A stretch of 63,169 nt of DNA from contig CATNCP010000012.1 of assembly GCA_950096615.1 (NCBI GenBank), positions 1-63,169 on the forward strand. The letters are read 5' to 3'. The notes under the pieces are model-generated. The model was not told the origin of the DNA, made no database searches, and saw only the letters and a list, made by a program, of their open reading frames with translations. Origin of the DNA: an uncultured Kangiella sp. (GTDB lineage: Bacteria; Pseudomonadota; Gammaproteobacteria; Enterobacterales; Kangiellaceae). Within the stretch, counting starts at the first letter, position 1. Each line of letters opens with the position of its first letter. Both the position numbers and the translations under genes were made by a program. Below, in pieces: positions 47,614-56,801 of this stretch.

Positions 47614-48872
47614 GTCAGATCTTTGCCTTGTGCGATGTTAATAACTTTTATGTGTCTTGTGAAAGGGCTTTTAATCCTGCTTTAGAAAACAAGCCAGTGA
47701 TTGTATTAAGCAATAATGACGGCTGTGCAGTGGCTCGATCTAATGAAGTTAAAAGTCTTGGAATAAAAATGGGGGCTCCATTACATCAAATACAAGATTT
47801 AGTTAACCAACACCAGATACAGGTATTCTCTTCAAATTATCGCTTATACGGCGATATGTCTAATCGATTTATCTCAATTCTGGAGCAGTTTACAGACCAA
47901 GTTGAAGTATATTCAATAGATGAAGCTTTTTTAGGTTTTAGTGGTTTTCATCACCATAACCTTGGCAAACATACCAGAGAAATTGTAAAAACAGTCAAAC
48001 GTGGTTTAGGGCTTCCTATCTGTATCGGGGTGGCCCCTTCAAAAACACTAGCAAAAATTGCTAATCATTATGCAAAATCGCTAGCGGTGCCTGGTGGCGT
48101 ACTCGGCTTGTTCAGTGAATATAATATTGCTAATGCTCTTAAGAATTTACCAGTAACTGAAATCTGGGGGGTTGGTCGCCGACTTTCAGAGCGACTAAAT
48201 AGAATAGGAATAAAGACGGCCTTGCAACTTCGCGATGCTGACGAAAAAACTCTCCAACGCCAGTTTTCTGTAAATATGTCCAGAACGATATTAGAGCTGA
48301 GAGGACAATCTTGCATCCCCTTAGAAGAAGATATCAATAAGAGAAAGCAGATAGTATGTTCACGATCTTTTGCCAATAAAAGTGATGATTTTAATCTTTT
48401 GCGTCAAGCAACTTCATACCATGTGACTAGGGCATGCATAAAATTAAGGCAACAACAGTCCATGGCTAAGTCTCTTACTTTAGGTATTCGAACTAATCCA
48501 TTTAGTGAGCAAGATAGGCAGTATAGCAATTCTATATCGGTAGTTTTTCCTGAGGCTACAGATGATACAAGTACCATGCTCAAAGCTTCCTACCAAGCCT
48601 TACGGAAAATTTATCGAGACGGGTATCTATACAAAAAGGTTTCGGTGATGCTTGATGGATTAGTAGATGCCACCAGTCATCAAGCTGACTTATTCAATAG
48701 AACTCCTTCGAACCCTAAGCTTATGAACACTCTTGATAATATTAACCAATCTATGGGAAAGGGTACCTTACAGTTTGCTTCTGAGGGGTTTTCAAAGAGC
48801 TGGGTGATGAGAAGTGAACGTAGAAGCCCTGATTACACGACTAACTGGACTGAGCTGCCCAGCGTTAAATAG
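47610..48872 (+). CDS. umuC: UmuC-like Y-family DNA polymerase
   Basis: This 420-aa catalytic subunit of a Pol V-type translesion polymerase opens MSQIFALCDVNNFYVSCERA and has the catalytic SIDEAFLGF near residue 101, with the Asp-Glu pair. It contains the helix-hairpin-helix block (LPVTEIWGVGRRLSERL) and the C-terminal little-finger domain. I chose ATG 47610 because it restores the family N-terminus and overlaps the umuD stop. It is RumB/MucB-like by context. Confidence 0.93.
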   Translation: MSQIFALCDVNNFYVSCERAFNPALENKPVIVLSNNDGCAVARSNEVKSLGIKMGAPLHQIQDLVNQHQIQVFSSNYRLYGDMSNRFISILEQFTDQVEVYSIDEAFLGFSGFHHHNLGKHTREIVKTVKRGLGLPICIGVAPSKTLAKIANHYAKSLAVPGGVLGLFSEYNIANALKNLPVTEIWGVGRRLSERLNRIGIKTALQLRDADEKTLQRQFSVNMSRTILELRGQSCIPLEEDINKRKQIVCSRSFANKSDDFNLLRQATSYHVTRACIKLRQQQSMAKSLTLGIRTNPFSEQDRQYSNSISVVFPEATDDTSTMLKASYQALRKIYRDGYLYKKVSVMLDGLVDATSHQADLFNRTPSNPKLMNTLDNINQSMGKGTLQFASEGFSKSWVMRSERRSPDYTTNWTELPSVK

Positions 48873-49012
48873 TTTTATAAGAATAGTTATTGTAAATGGA
48901 TTCTCAAATAGTAGGTAATAAATTTGGAGTAAAAAGGAACCGGATCCTATTAGATAATATTCATTCAAAAAATCTCAATGGTCATTTATTGAACTGTTGC
49001 TATAATGGCGAT

Positions 49013-49348
49013 ATGAAAGATGACGCATTAATAATTCACGAAGCTTTCCATAAAGCATGTGATGAACTACAGCTCACAAAAGAAATCAGAGCATCTATCG
49101 CTGGCTTAGAAAAGCACTCTAATGAGAGTGAGGTTGTTAATAAACCGGAAGTTATTGCTGAGAGTCAGTGCTTGCTGTTGATTGAGCTCTATAAACGATT
49201 AAATATACTATCTTCAGGCAATGCTGACTTAATACAGCACTTGCTTAATACTCATAATACCCACCTTGATGCTACTCCGACTGATTTACTCCAGTCCCCC
49301 AAAGGTCTCAAACAGCTTGTAAACTACTACACATCTATAAGTCCCTAG
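49013..49348 (+). CDS. Xre/MbcA/ParS-type antitoxin-like protein
   Basis: This 111-aa protein has an N-terminal helical region (LIIHEAFHKACDELQLTKEI) and a C-terminal LLLIELYKRLNILSSGNADL, then PTDLLQSPKGLKQLVNYYTS, resembling the toxin-binding domain of Xre/MbcA/ParS (DUF2384) antitoxins. The open frame extends to an ATG at 48896, which would give 150 aa. I prefer 49013 because an extended -10 box (TGCTATAAT, 48998-49006) lies in the 39-codon extension. No RES-type toxin lies beside it, so it may be an orphan. Confidence 0.55.
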   Translation: MKDDALIIHEAFHKACDELQLTKEIRASIAGLEKHSNESEVVNKPEVIAESQCLLLIELYKRLNILSSGNADLIQHLLNTHNTHLDATPTDLLQSPKGLKQLVNYYTSISP

Positions 49349-49542
49349 CGCCTTATTTGGTAATTCAATACTATATCCAAAGAGTCCAGGCTCTTTCAAA
49401 GTATTTCTTAATCTACGGTTCAATGACCAATAATTAACCTCCCTAAGTGAAAGCAAAAGTAATTTGTTTTAAAACATGATCTTAAGTTGCCCATCAGTAA
49501 CCGCATGAGAAATTGGTTCTTTTTACCTCCTAGGAGAATCAA

Positions 49543-49857
49543 ATGACTCAGAATATCCATTTTCTAAACAAGCTAGACCTAGACAGAAGCCACACTAAAG
49601 TAGCGAAGCCTAAATATCCTGCAAAATTAATCCATAATGCAGCATTATTTTTATGCTTCAGCTTAAAGATCGAACCTAGCAACAATGAACTACCTGGCCC
49701 TATGGGGTATTTCTATGCAGAAGATAATCTAGCTGCGATCAAAACTTGGGTTTCTATATTCCTATTGTATGAAGTTAAAGGGTACACGTTCTCAGAATTA
49801 GAGATGTTAGACGACTTTATTAGCTTTCTTCAGCAACAAGGAGTGTTGACTTATTAA
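49543..49857 (+). CDS. Small unknown island protein
   Basis: This 104-aa protein has SD AGGAGA before the ATG. No signal peptide or motif. It has a Pro-rich middle (SNNELPGPMGYFYAEDNLAA) and helical ends. It could be a regulator or an accessory protein of the integration module. Flanking gaps of about 190 and 200 bases hold only the terminator listed below. Confidence 0.55.
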   Translation: MTQNIHFLNKLDLDRSHTKVAKPKYPAKLIHNAALFLCFSLKIEPSNNELPGPMGYFYAEDNLAAIKTWVSIFLLYEVKGYTFSELEMLDDFISFLQQQGVLTY

Positions 49858-49988
49858 TCTCTGTATCGATATGGCGGACTAAGTTCGAAACTACAAATTA
49901 TATTGAGTATTGATCTAACTAGTCATACAAAGCTTAACGCAATAATTAGTTAGCTAGAAATTACCGGTACACCAAAAAATATTTTTCT

Positions 49989-50018
49989 CTGCGGTTTCTC
50001 AGAAACTGCAGGTTTTTT
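49989..50018 (+). terminator. Intrinsic terminator before the excisionase gene
   Basis: CTGCGGTTTCT and AGAAACTGCAG form an 11-bp stem (one GU) with a very short loop, followed by GTTTTTT. It insulates the excisionase-integrase unit from upstream transcription. Confidence 0.8.
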
Positions 50019-50060
50019 CCCCATACTAAGTAGTAGGTAAAGAAATTAATAGGTACTGAA

Positions 50061-50258
50061 ATGAAAGATCAACATTGGGTGAGTGGTAAAAAACTCCATG
50101 AAATAGTAGGAATTACAGAAGATGCTGCAAAGAAAAAGCGGTATCAGGGGGTATGGCAAGAAAATCACCACTGGGTTAAGGGGCCAGACAACCGAATCTA
50201 TTACGAACTAATTAAAATTTACAACTGGATTAGTAATGGACGAAAAGAAGCTAGATAA
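50061..50258 (+). CDS. Excisionase-like (Xis) DNA-binding protein
   Basis: This 65-aa basic protein has a winged-helix-like pattern (WVSGKKLHEIVGITEDAAKK, then HHWVKGPDNRIYYELIKIYN) of the kind found in recombination directionality factors. It overlaps the integrase start by 23 bases. It is assigned mainly from position and size. Confidence 0.6.
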   Translation: MKDQHWVSGKKLHEIVGITEDAAKKKRYQGVWQENHHWVKGPDNRIYYELIKIYNWISNGRKEAR

Positions 50259-51447
50259 ATACATAAAAACAATACGCGGGGTTTCCAGACACGGTAACTC
50301 TTTGCGGCTGGACTTTTCTATTCAGGGAAAGAGGTATCGAAAGGCGATAAATATAAAACTCACTAAAAGCAATGTTGATTTTGTAAAGCGAAAGCTTGAG
50401 TCTATCAAATATGATATCGCTACTAATACTTTCGATATGGAGAAGTACTTTCCTTCCAAAAAGAACATTACAGATACTAAGACTTTCTTAGGTGTTATTG
50501 ATGAGTGGCTTGAGTTTAGAGAAAAGGAGCTAGATCCGAATACCTTGAGAGGGTACGAGAAAAATAGAAAGTTGATTAGTAAAACGGTAGGAGATATTCC
50601 TATTGAGCAAATAAATGAGGGTTGGCTATTAAAATGGAGGAAGGTCAAGCTAAGCGTTTATTCAAATAAATATATAAACAACATCTTCTCATTGGTCAGA
50701 GGCACCTTTAAGTTTGCTTTGATGGAAGGGTATATTGATTCGAACCCGCTGGTGAACATATCAAATCTTCCAATATCTAAGAAACAGCCCAAGCCTTTCA
50801 CCCGAGAAGAGATTGAAACGCTTGAAAATCACGTTACAGACAAAGAAAGTGAACAAAACTACGTACTTTTTAGCTGCTGGACAGGAATGAGAGGAGGTGA
50901 AGCTCTTGCTCTATCCTGGAGTGATATAGATTTCGATAAAGAAATTGTTTACGTAAATAGGTCAGTTGTTAATGGTGTCTATAAAAGGCCCAAAAACGGT
51001 AAAAGTCGAACAGTTGTGCTACTGAAGCCTGCTTTAGAGGCTTTGAAGCGTCAGTTGAGTATCACAAGTAAGAACCAGCCACAAGAGATATCTGTGTTAG
51101 AGCGTGACAACAAGACTTTTACAGACGAAAGGGTGAATATAATATTCACAAATAGTAATTCAGGCTTACCTTTCAGGGATATTAAGACTTTCGGGAAAGT
51201 ATTTTGGGATAACTTCTTAGAAGAATGCGGAGTCGAACACCGAGGTCCAAACCAATGCCGACATACATACGCATCGCAACTCATCACCACTGGCGAAATA
51301 CATTTAGAGCGGATTGCCCAACAAATGGGCACTTCAGTAAATATGCTAAATAAGCATTACGGTAAAATCATCGATGAAGATGCTAAGACAAAGAGTATAA
51401 AAGACTCAATGAATAGAGTGCTATTTGAATCCAATAAAGAAAAATAA
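50236..51447 (+). CDS. int: Tyrosine-family site-specific integrase
   Basis: This 403-aa integrase has an N-terminal arm-type DNA-binding region (about 1-70; DUF3596-like), a core-binding SAM-like domain (about 85-175) and a catalytic domain. Catalytic residues are Arg219 (TGMRGGEAL), Arg342 (NQCRHTYAS) and the nucleophile Tyr375 (NKHYGKI). The usual His before Arg342 is Asn339, and the GHS motif is GTS. It would recombine attL and attR. It sits in the middle of the island rather than at an end, which is unusual. Confidence 0.9.
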   Translation: MDEKKLDKYIKTIRGVSRHGNSLRLDFSIQGKRYRKAINIKLTKSNVDFVKRKLESIKYDIATNTFDMEKYFPSKKNITDTKTFLGVIDEWLEFREKELDPNTLRGYEKNRKLISKTVGDIPIEQINEGWLLKWRKVKLSVYSNKYINNIFSLVRGTFKFALMEGYIDSNPLVNISNLPISKKQPKPFTREEIETLENHVTDKESEQNYVLFSCWTGMRGGEALALSWSDIDFDKEIVYVNRSVVNGVYKRPKNGKSRTVVLLKPALEALKRQLSITSKNQPQEISVLERDNKTFTDERVNIIFTNSNSGLPFRDIKTFGKVFWDNFLEECGVEHRGPNQCRHTYASQLITTGEIHLERIAQQMGTSVNMLNKHYGKIIDEDAKTKSIKDSMNRVLFESNKEK

Positions 51448-51459
51448 CATTTCTTCTAA

Positions 51460-51487
51460 CTCTAGGGAGGAAAGTTAAGCCCTAGAG
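51460..51487 (+). terminator. Hairpin downstream of int
   Basis: CTCTAGGG and CCCTAGAG form a perfect 8-bp stem around a 12-nt loop, 12 bases after the integrase stop. A CCCTTCCTTA tail follows, so it is a weak terminator. Confidence 0.5.
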
Positions 51488-51629
51488 CCCTTCCTTATAC
51501 ATATTTGCATTGCTTCAAAAGTTGAACTGGTTCACTTTAAAATATAGTATTAGATTTGACCTGTTAAGGTTGCTTGGAGTTTGGACTAATTCCGACTAGG
51601 ACTATAAACATAAGAACTGGAATATCTAT

Positions 51630-54600
51630 TTGAATACTCAAGAAAGCACACAAGCCTCAAACTTCGGTTTTTTAAAAGAGCACGATGAGTTGTTCTTTCA
51701 GCTTGCTCATTCAGCTGAGCGTGTATTTTCAAGCGATCCGAACACTACGTTAATAAAACTCAGACAACTTGGCGAAGCTATAGCACAGCATATTGCTGCA
51801 GCATCAGGTATTGATTTGGGTGAAAAGCTAACACAAGTTGAGCTTCTTCAAAGAATTCATAGAGAAATACGGTTAGATCCAGTCGTTAGGGAGTTGTTCC
51901 ACACTTTACGGATTGAAGGAAACAAGGCCACGCATGAGTTTCAAACTCGACACAAAGACGCTTTAGATGGGCTTAAAATTGCACGTGAGTTGGCCGTTTG
52001 GTTCCATCGCTCGTTCGGACAAAGCGCCGCTAATTTTTCACCAGGTCGTTTCATTCCACCGAAAGATCCGAGCCATGACTTAAGGCGGTTACAATCACAA
52101 ATAGAATCCCTAAAGCACGATTTAGGTCATGCGAATGTTGAGCTGGAGTCAAGTCAGCAGCTAAATGAACTCATAGCAAAAGAGAAAGCTGAATATGAAT
52201 CTTTGGCAGTAGCTATGGATGAAGAGTCTAGGACTCTGGCAAAACAGGCCCAGCAGTTTGAGTTGGATTTGGAAGCGCAAAAGCTAGAGTACGAATCGAA
52301 AATAGAAAAACTTCAAAAACAAATATCAGCTAAAGAAGACTCTGCTCGACAGCAGCAAAAGCAAGAGGTTAGCCATAAAACCCAAACCGCCTCCCAAAGC
52401 TTGGTGCTGAACGAAGAACTGACCAGAATTATTATTGATACTCAGTTAGTCGAGGCAGGCTGGGAAGCCGACAGTCAAGAATTGACTTATGCTAACGGCA
52501 ATAGACCTGAAAAAGGCACGAATAAAGCGATTGCCGAATGGCCTACCGAGGGTGGCAGAGCAGATTACGTATTATTTGCTGGCTTAACCCCGATAGCCGT
52601 TGTTGAAGCTAAGAAAGAGAACACCAACGTCGCAGGAAAAATCAGACAGGCAGAAAGATACAGCAAAGGTATAAAAGTAGAGAAGCCCTTATTACCCGCT
52701 TGGGAGCTGGCAGGAAGAGGGCAGCCTTGGGACTGTGATGATTCCGAAACCTATAAAGTACCATTTGTTTATTCCAGCAACGGCAGACCATACGTTAAGC
52801 AGCTTGAAGAACAATGTGGCACTTGGTTTAGAGATATAAGAAAATCGAGTAATACCCGTAGGGCATTACAAAGCTTTCATACTCCTGAAGGTTTGCTCGA
52901 TAGACTAAGTCGTAGCAAAGCTAAAGCGGAGGAACAATTACGCAAAGAACCATTCAGCTACTTAGGATTAAGGGATTATCAGCAAAAAGCCATCCAAGCT
53001 ACAGAGATGGCTTTAGAACAGGGGGCTAATAGTGCCTTATTAGCAATGGCCACAGGAACCGGTAAAACTCGAACGATTATCGGCTTAATGTACCGCTTCC
53101 TAAAAGCTGAGCGCTTTAAGCGCATCTTATTTCTCGTTGATCGTTCTGCGCTTGGGCAACAGGCCGTCGATTCTTTCAATGAAGCTCCGCTCGAACAAAA
53201 CTTCCCATTATCCAAAATCTATAATGTCGCTGAATTAGGCGATATGGCCGTTGAAGCTGAAACTAAAATTCAGGTTGCAACGGTACAAGCCATGGTTCGA
53301 AGAACCTTTCTTTCCGATAACCCGCCTCCAGTAGACCAGTACGACTGTATTATTGTCGATGAAGCGCACCGTGGTTACACCCTCGACCAAGAAATGACGG
53401 ATGGCGAACTAGCAATTCGAGATCCTAACCAATACATTTCAAGCTATAGGCGCGTACTGGATTATTTTGACGCCTTTAGAATTGGCCTAACGGCCACACC
53501 CGCCAAGCACACCAGTGAAATCTTTGGCAAACCAGTTTATACCTATTCCTACCGTGAAGCGGTGGCTGATGATTGGTTGATCGACCACGAACCTCCGATA
53601 CGTTACGAAACTTTGCTCACCAAAAACGGAATTACTTTTGAGAAAGGCGCGGAAGTCAGTGTTATCAATACACAAACAGGTGCTGTCGAAACCTCTGAGC
53701 TTGAGGATGAAGTTAACTTTGAAGTGGAGTCTTTCAACCGCAAAGTCATCAACGAAAACTTTAATCGCGTGATTTGCCAACAGCTCGTTCAGGAACTGGA
53801 TCCCTTTGGTGATGAAAAAACCATGATTTTCTGTGCCACCGATCTTCATGCAGATATGGTTAAGAGGCTATTGGATGACGCTTTTAAAGATTTATACAAC
53901 GGTGAATATAATCAGCAAGCTGTAGCCAAAATAACGGGGCAAAGCGATAAAGTTGACCAGCTGATTAGTAAGTACAAAAACGAGCGTTACCCTAATATAG
54001 CAATTACCGTGGATTTATTAACCACGGGAATTGATGTTCCGCCAATTTGTAATCTAGTATTTTTGCGCCGAGTACGCTCAAGAATTTTATACGAACAAAT
54101 GATTGGCCGAGCCACTCGTCGTTGCGATGACATTGGTAAAACGGTGTTCAGAATTTACGATCCAGTCGATATCTACGCCGCGCTAGAGGAGGTAAACACC
54201 ATGAAACCTCTAGTGAAAAATCCGAATATCACGATCGAACAACTGGCCGAAGAAATCCGAAATCCAGAAAGCCTTGAAAAAGCGCTCAACAGCCCTGGAG
54301 ATATGGAAGGCGAAAGCCAAGCCGACGTGGTTCTTAGCCAGCTGAGCCAAAAGCTCATGCGTGTGCTGAGAAAGGCCGACAATAAAGCGGAATCTAATCC
54401 TAAACTTAAAGAAAAACTCGACGAACTCGAACAATCGTGGGGCGTAGAGCCGAAATACCTACATAAACACTTGCATGAGCTTGGCCCCAAAGAAGCCTCA
54501 AATTTCCTCAATCAACACCAAGCACTGTTAGAGCAAATCACCGAGGTCAAAAGCTATATTGGAAGCGAATACTTGCCGATCATTTCTGAACATGAAGATC

Positions 54601-55145
54601 GGATCGAAGAGCGCGCCCAAACCTATGGCCCACATAAACGCCCCGAGGACTATCTAGATAGCTTTAACAAATTTATTAAAGACCAAATTAACCAATCATC
54701 CGCATTAGCCGTGGTTGTGAACAAGCCTCGCGATTTAACCCGCGAACAGCTTAAAGAAGTGCGGTTATTGCTCGATAATAACGGTTATACCGAAGCTAAA
54801 TTGCAAAGCGCGATTCGTAACCAAACCAATAAGGACATTGCCGCCAGTATCATTGGTCACATCCGTCGCGCTGCCATCGGCGAACCTTTAATGCCGTTTG
54901 AGCAACGCGTTGCTAAGGCGATGGACAATATATATAGTAGCCACCAATGGACGCCTAACCAGCGAAAGTGGCTCGATAGACTGTCGAAACAACTGGTTTA
55001 CGAAGTGATTATCGACCGAGAGTTCGTCAATAACCGCTTCGGTGAGCAGGGCGGTGCTAAACGCTTTGATAAAGTCCTAGGTAACCAATTAGACACTGTT
55101 TTAGTTGAGCTTAACGAAGCCATGTGGCCTTCGAAAACGGCCTGA
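51630..55145 (+). CDS. hsdR: Type I restriction enzyme, restriction subunit HsdR
   Basis: This 1171-aa protein appears to start at TTG 51630, which gives a natural N-terminus (MNTQESTQASNFGF). An N-terminal DUF4145-like helical region and a coiled coil (about 160-240) precede the PD-(D/E)xK nuclease (RADYVLFAGLTPIAVVEAKK, about residue 310). The SF2 helicase motor follows: Walker A ATGTGKTRT (about 467), DEAH (IIVDEAHRGY, about 578) and QMIGRATRR. It translocates and cuts unmethylated DNA when bound to HsdM-HsdS. Confidence 0.92.
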   Translation: MNTQESTQASNFGFLKEHDELFFQLAHSAERVFSSDPNTTLIKLRQLGEAIAQHIAAASGIDLGEKLTQVELLQRIHREIRLDPVVRELFHTLRIEGNKATHEFQTRHKDALDGLKIARELAVWFHRSFGQSAANFSPGRFIPPKDPSHDLRRLQSQIESLKHDLGHANVELESSQQLNELIAKEKAEYESLAVAMDEESRTLAKQAQQFELDLEAQKLEYESKIEKLQKQISAKEDSARQQQKQEVSHKTQTASQSLVLNEELTRIIIDTQLVEAGWEADSQELTYANGNRPEKGTNKAIAEWPTEGGRADYVLFAGLTPIAVVEAKKENTNVAGKIRQAERYSKGIKVEKPLLPAWELAGRGQPWDCDDSETYKVPFVYSSNGRPYVKQLEEQCGTWFRDIRKSSNTRRALQSFHTPEGLLDRLSRSKAKAEEQLRKEPFSYLGLRDYQQKAIQATEMALEQGANSALLAMATGTGKTRTIIGLMYRFLKAERFKRILFLVDRSALGQQAVDSFNEAPLEQNFPLSKIYNVAELGDMAVEAETKIQVATVQAMVRRTFLSDNPPPVDQYDCIIVDEAHRGYTLDQEMTDGELAIRDPNQYISSYRRVLDYFDAFRIGLTATPAKHTSEIFGKPVYTYSYREAVADDWLIDHEPPIRYETLLTKNGITFEKGAEVSVINTQTGAVETSELEDEVNFEVESFNRKVINENFNRVICQQLVQELDPFGDEKTMIFCATDLHADMVKRLLDDAFKDLYNGEYNQQAVAKITGQSDKVDQLISKYKNERYPNIAITVDLLTTGIDVPPICNLVFLRRVRSRILYEQMIGRATRRCDDIGKTVFRIYDPVDIYAALEEVNTMKPLVKNPNITIEQLAEEIRNPESLEKALNSPGDMEGESQADVVLSQLSQKLMRVLRKADNKAESNPKLKEKLDELEQSWGVEPKYLHKHLHELGPKEASNFLNQHQALLEQITEVKSYIGSEYLPIISEHEDRIEERAQTYGPHKRPEDYLDSFNKFIKDQINQSSALAVVVNKPRDLTREQLKEVRLLLDNNGYTEAKLQSAIRNQTNKDIAASIIGHIRRAAIGEPLMPFEQRVAKAMDNIYSSHQWTPNQRKWLDRLSKQLVYEVIIDREFVNNRFGEQGGAKRFDKVLGNQLDTVLVELNEAMWPSKTA

Positions 55146-55229
55146 TTAATCAGCATGTTTTTTATTAATTAAACACCAAACTGCCTAAATAACCGAAAAA
55201 CTAAAAAGTTTATAAGAACCGAGATAACT

Positions 55230-56801
55230 ATGAATAATAATGATATCGTCCAAAAACTATGGAACCTGTGTGACGTGTTAAGGGATGACGGCATAAACTA
55301 CAGCGACTATGTCACCGAGCTAGTGATGTTGTTGTTTATTAAAATGGTTCACGAAAACACAGAAGCAGGCGTGCTAAAAAAACATCCGCTACCGGAAGGC
55401 TGTCGCTGGACGGATCTAAACAGCAAATCTGGCATTACCCTTTTAGACGATTACAAAAGAATCCTGCTAGGGCTATCCAGTGGTAAAGACGCTGAAGGTA
55501 ACCAAATTCACGATGATCCGCTCATTAGCGCGATTTACGACAGCGCACAAACGCGCCTAAGAGAACCGCGCCACCTCGAACAAATGATTCGAACGCTGGA
55601 TAAAATCGACTGGTTTAGCGCCCAGAAAGATGGCCTCGGCGACCTCTACGAAGGTTTAATCGAGAAAAACGCCACCGAAACCAAATCAGGCGCGGGCCAA
55701 TACTTCACGCCTCGCGCGCTTATTAACAGCATGGTGCGCTGTATCAAGCCTCAAGTTGGCGAAGTCATTCAAGACCCAGCGGCGGGAACAGCGGGCTTTT
55801 TAGTCTCGGCAGATCAATACATGCGCGATCAAACCGACGATTATTTCGATCTTTCTGCGAAACAAGCTAAGTTCCAGCGTACTAAAGCCTTTGTTGGCGT
55901 CGAGCTAGTGCCGAGAACGCGTCGTCTGGCGTTAATGAACTGTCTATTACACGGCATGGAAGGCGACGCAGAAGGTGTGGTCCATCTCGGTAACGCCCTT
56001 GGCGAAGTTGGTGCGAATCTCGCCAAAGCCGATATTATTCTGGCTAACCCGCCGTTCGGAACCAGTAAAGGCGGCGAAGCCAGTATTACGCGCGATGACT
56101 TAACCTACAAAACCAGCAACAAACAGCTCGCGTTCCTACAACATATTTACCGAAACCTAAAGCCTGGCGGTCGTGCTGCCGTGGTCTTGCCCGATAACGT
56201 ATTGTTTGAAGCGGGCGTCGGCACAGACGTACGCCGTGACTTAATGGATAAATGTAACCTACACACGATCCTGCGCCTCCCCACCGGGATTTTCTATGCC
56301 CAAGGCGTAAAAACGAACGTCCTGTTCTTCACCAAAGGCTCAGCCAAAGACAAGCACCAAAAAGAAAACTGCACCGAAAACGTCTGGGTCTATGACCTAA
56401 GAACCAATATGCCAAGCTTCGGAAAGCGTACGCCCTTTACCGAACAGCACCTAAAACCGTTTGAAGAGGTGTATGGCGAAAGCCCTAACGGCGACAGTGA
56501 CCGCAAGGAGGGCGAATACAGCTTCAACGTCGAAGACATCGAAGTTGATAAAACAATGGTTAAAGAAAACCAAGGCATCGAAGACAAGCTCGCCAAAAGC
56601 CGCTGGCGCTGTTTCAGCCGTGACTGGATTAACGAGACTAAAGGTGATTCCCTCGATATCAGCTGGCTAAAAGACAAAGACAGCATTGACGCCGCCGACC
56701 TGCCCGAACCCGACGTATTAGCACGCGAAGCCAAAGAAGAACTGCAAGCAGCGCTCAGTGAACTGGACGAATTGTTGGTAGCGTTGGAGGAAGTGAAGTA
56801 A
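55230..56801 (+). CDS. hsdM: Type I restriction-modification methyltransferase HsdM
   Basis: This 523-aa N6-adenine methyltransferase has an N-terminal helical domain (HsdM_N), an AdoMet site (IQDPAAGTAGFLVSADQYM, about residue 180) and the catalytic NPPFG (IILANPPFGTSKGG, about 274). It methylates the target for protection. Its stop overlaps the start of hsdS (TAATG), so the two are coupled. It follows hsdR by 84 bases. Confidence 0.95.
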   Translation: MNNNDIVQKLWNLCDVLRDDGINYSDYVTELVMLLFIKMVHENTEAGVLKKHPLPEGCRWTDLNSKSGITLLDDYKRILLGLSSGKDAEGNQIHDDPLISAIYDSAQTRLREPRHLEQMIRTLDKIDWFSAQKDGLGDLYEGLIEKNATETKSGAGQYFTPRALINSMVRCIKPQVGEVIQDPAAGTAGFLVSADQYMRDQTDDYFDLSAKQAKFQRTKAFVGVELVPRTRRLALMNCLLHGMEGDAEGVVHLGNALGEVGANLAKADIILANPPFGTSKGGEASITRDDLTYKTSNKQLAFLQHIYRNLKPGGRAAVVLPDNVLFEAGVGTDVRRDLMDKCNLHTILRLPTGIFYAQGVKTNVLFFTKGSAKDKHQKENCTENVWVYDLRTNMPSFGKRTPFTEQHLKPFEEVYGESPNGDSDRKEGEYSFNVEDIEVDKTMVKENQGIEDKLAKSRWRCFSRDWINETKGDSLDISWLKDKDSIDAADLPEPDVLAREAKEELQAALSELDELLVALEEVK

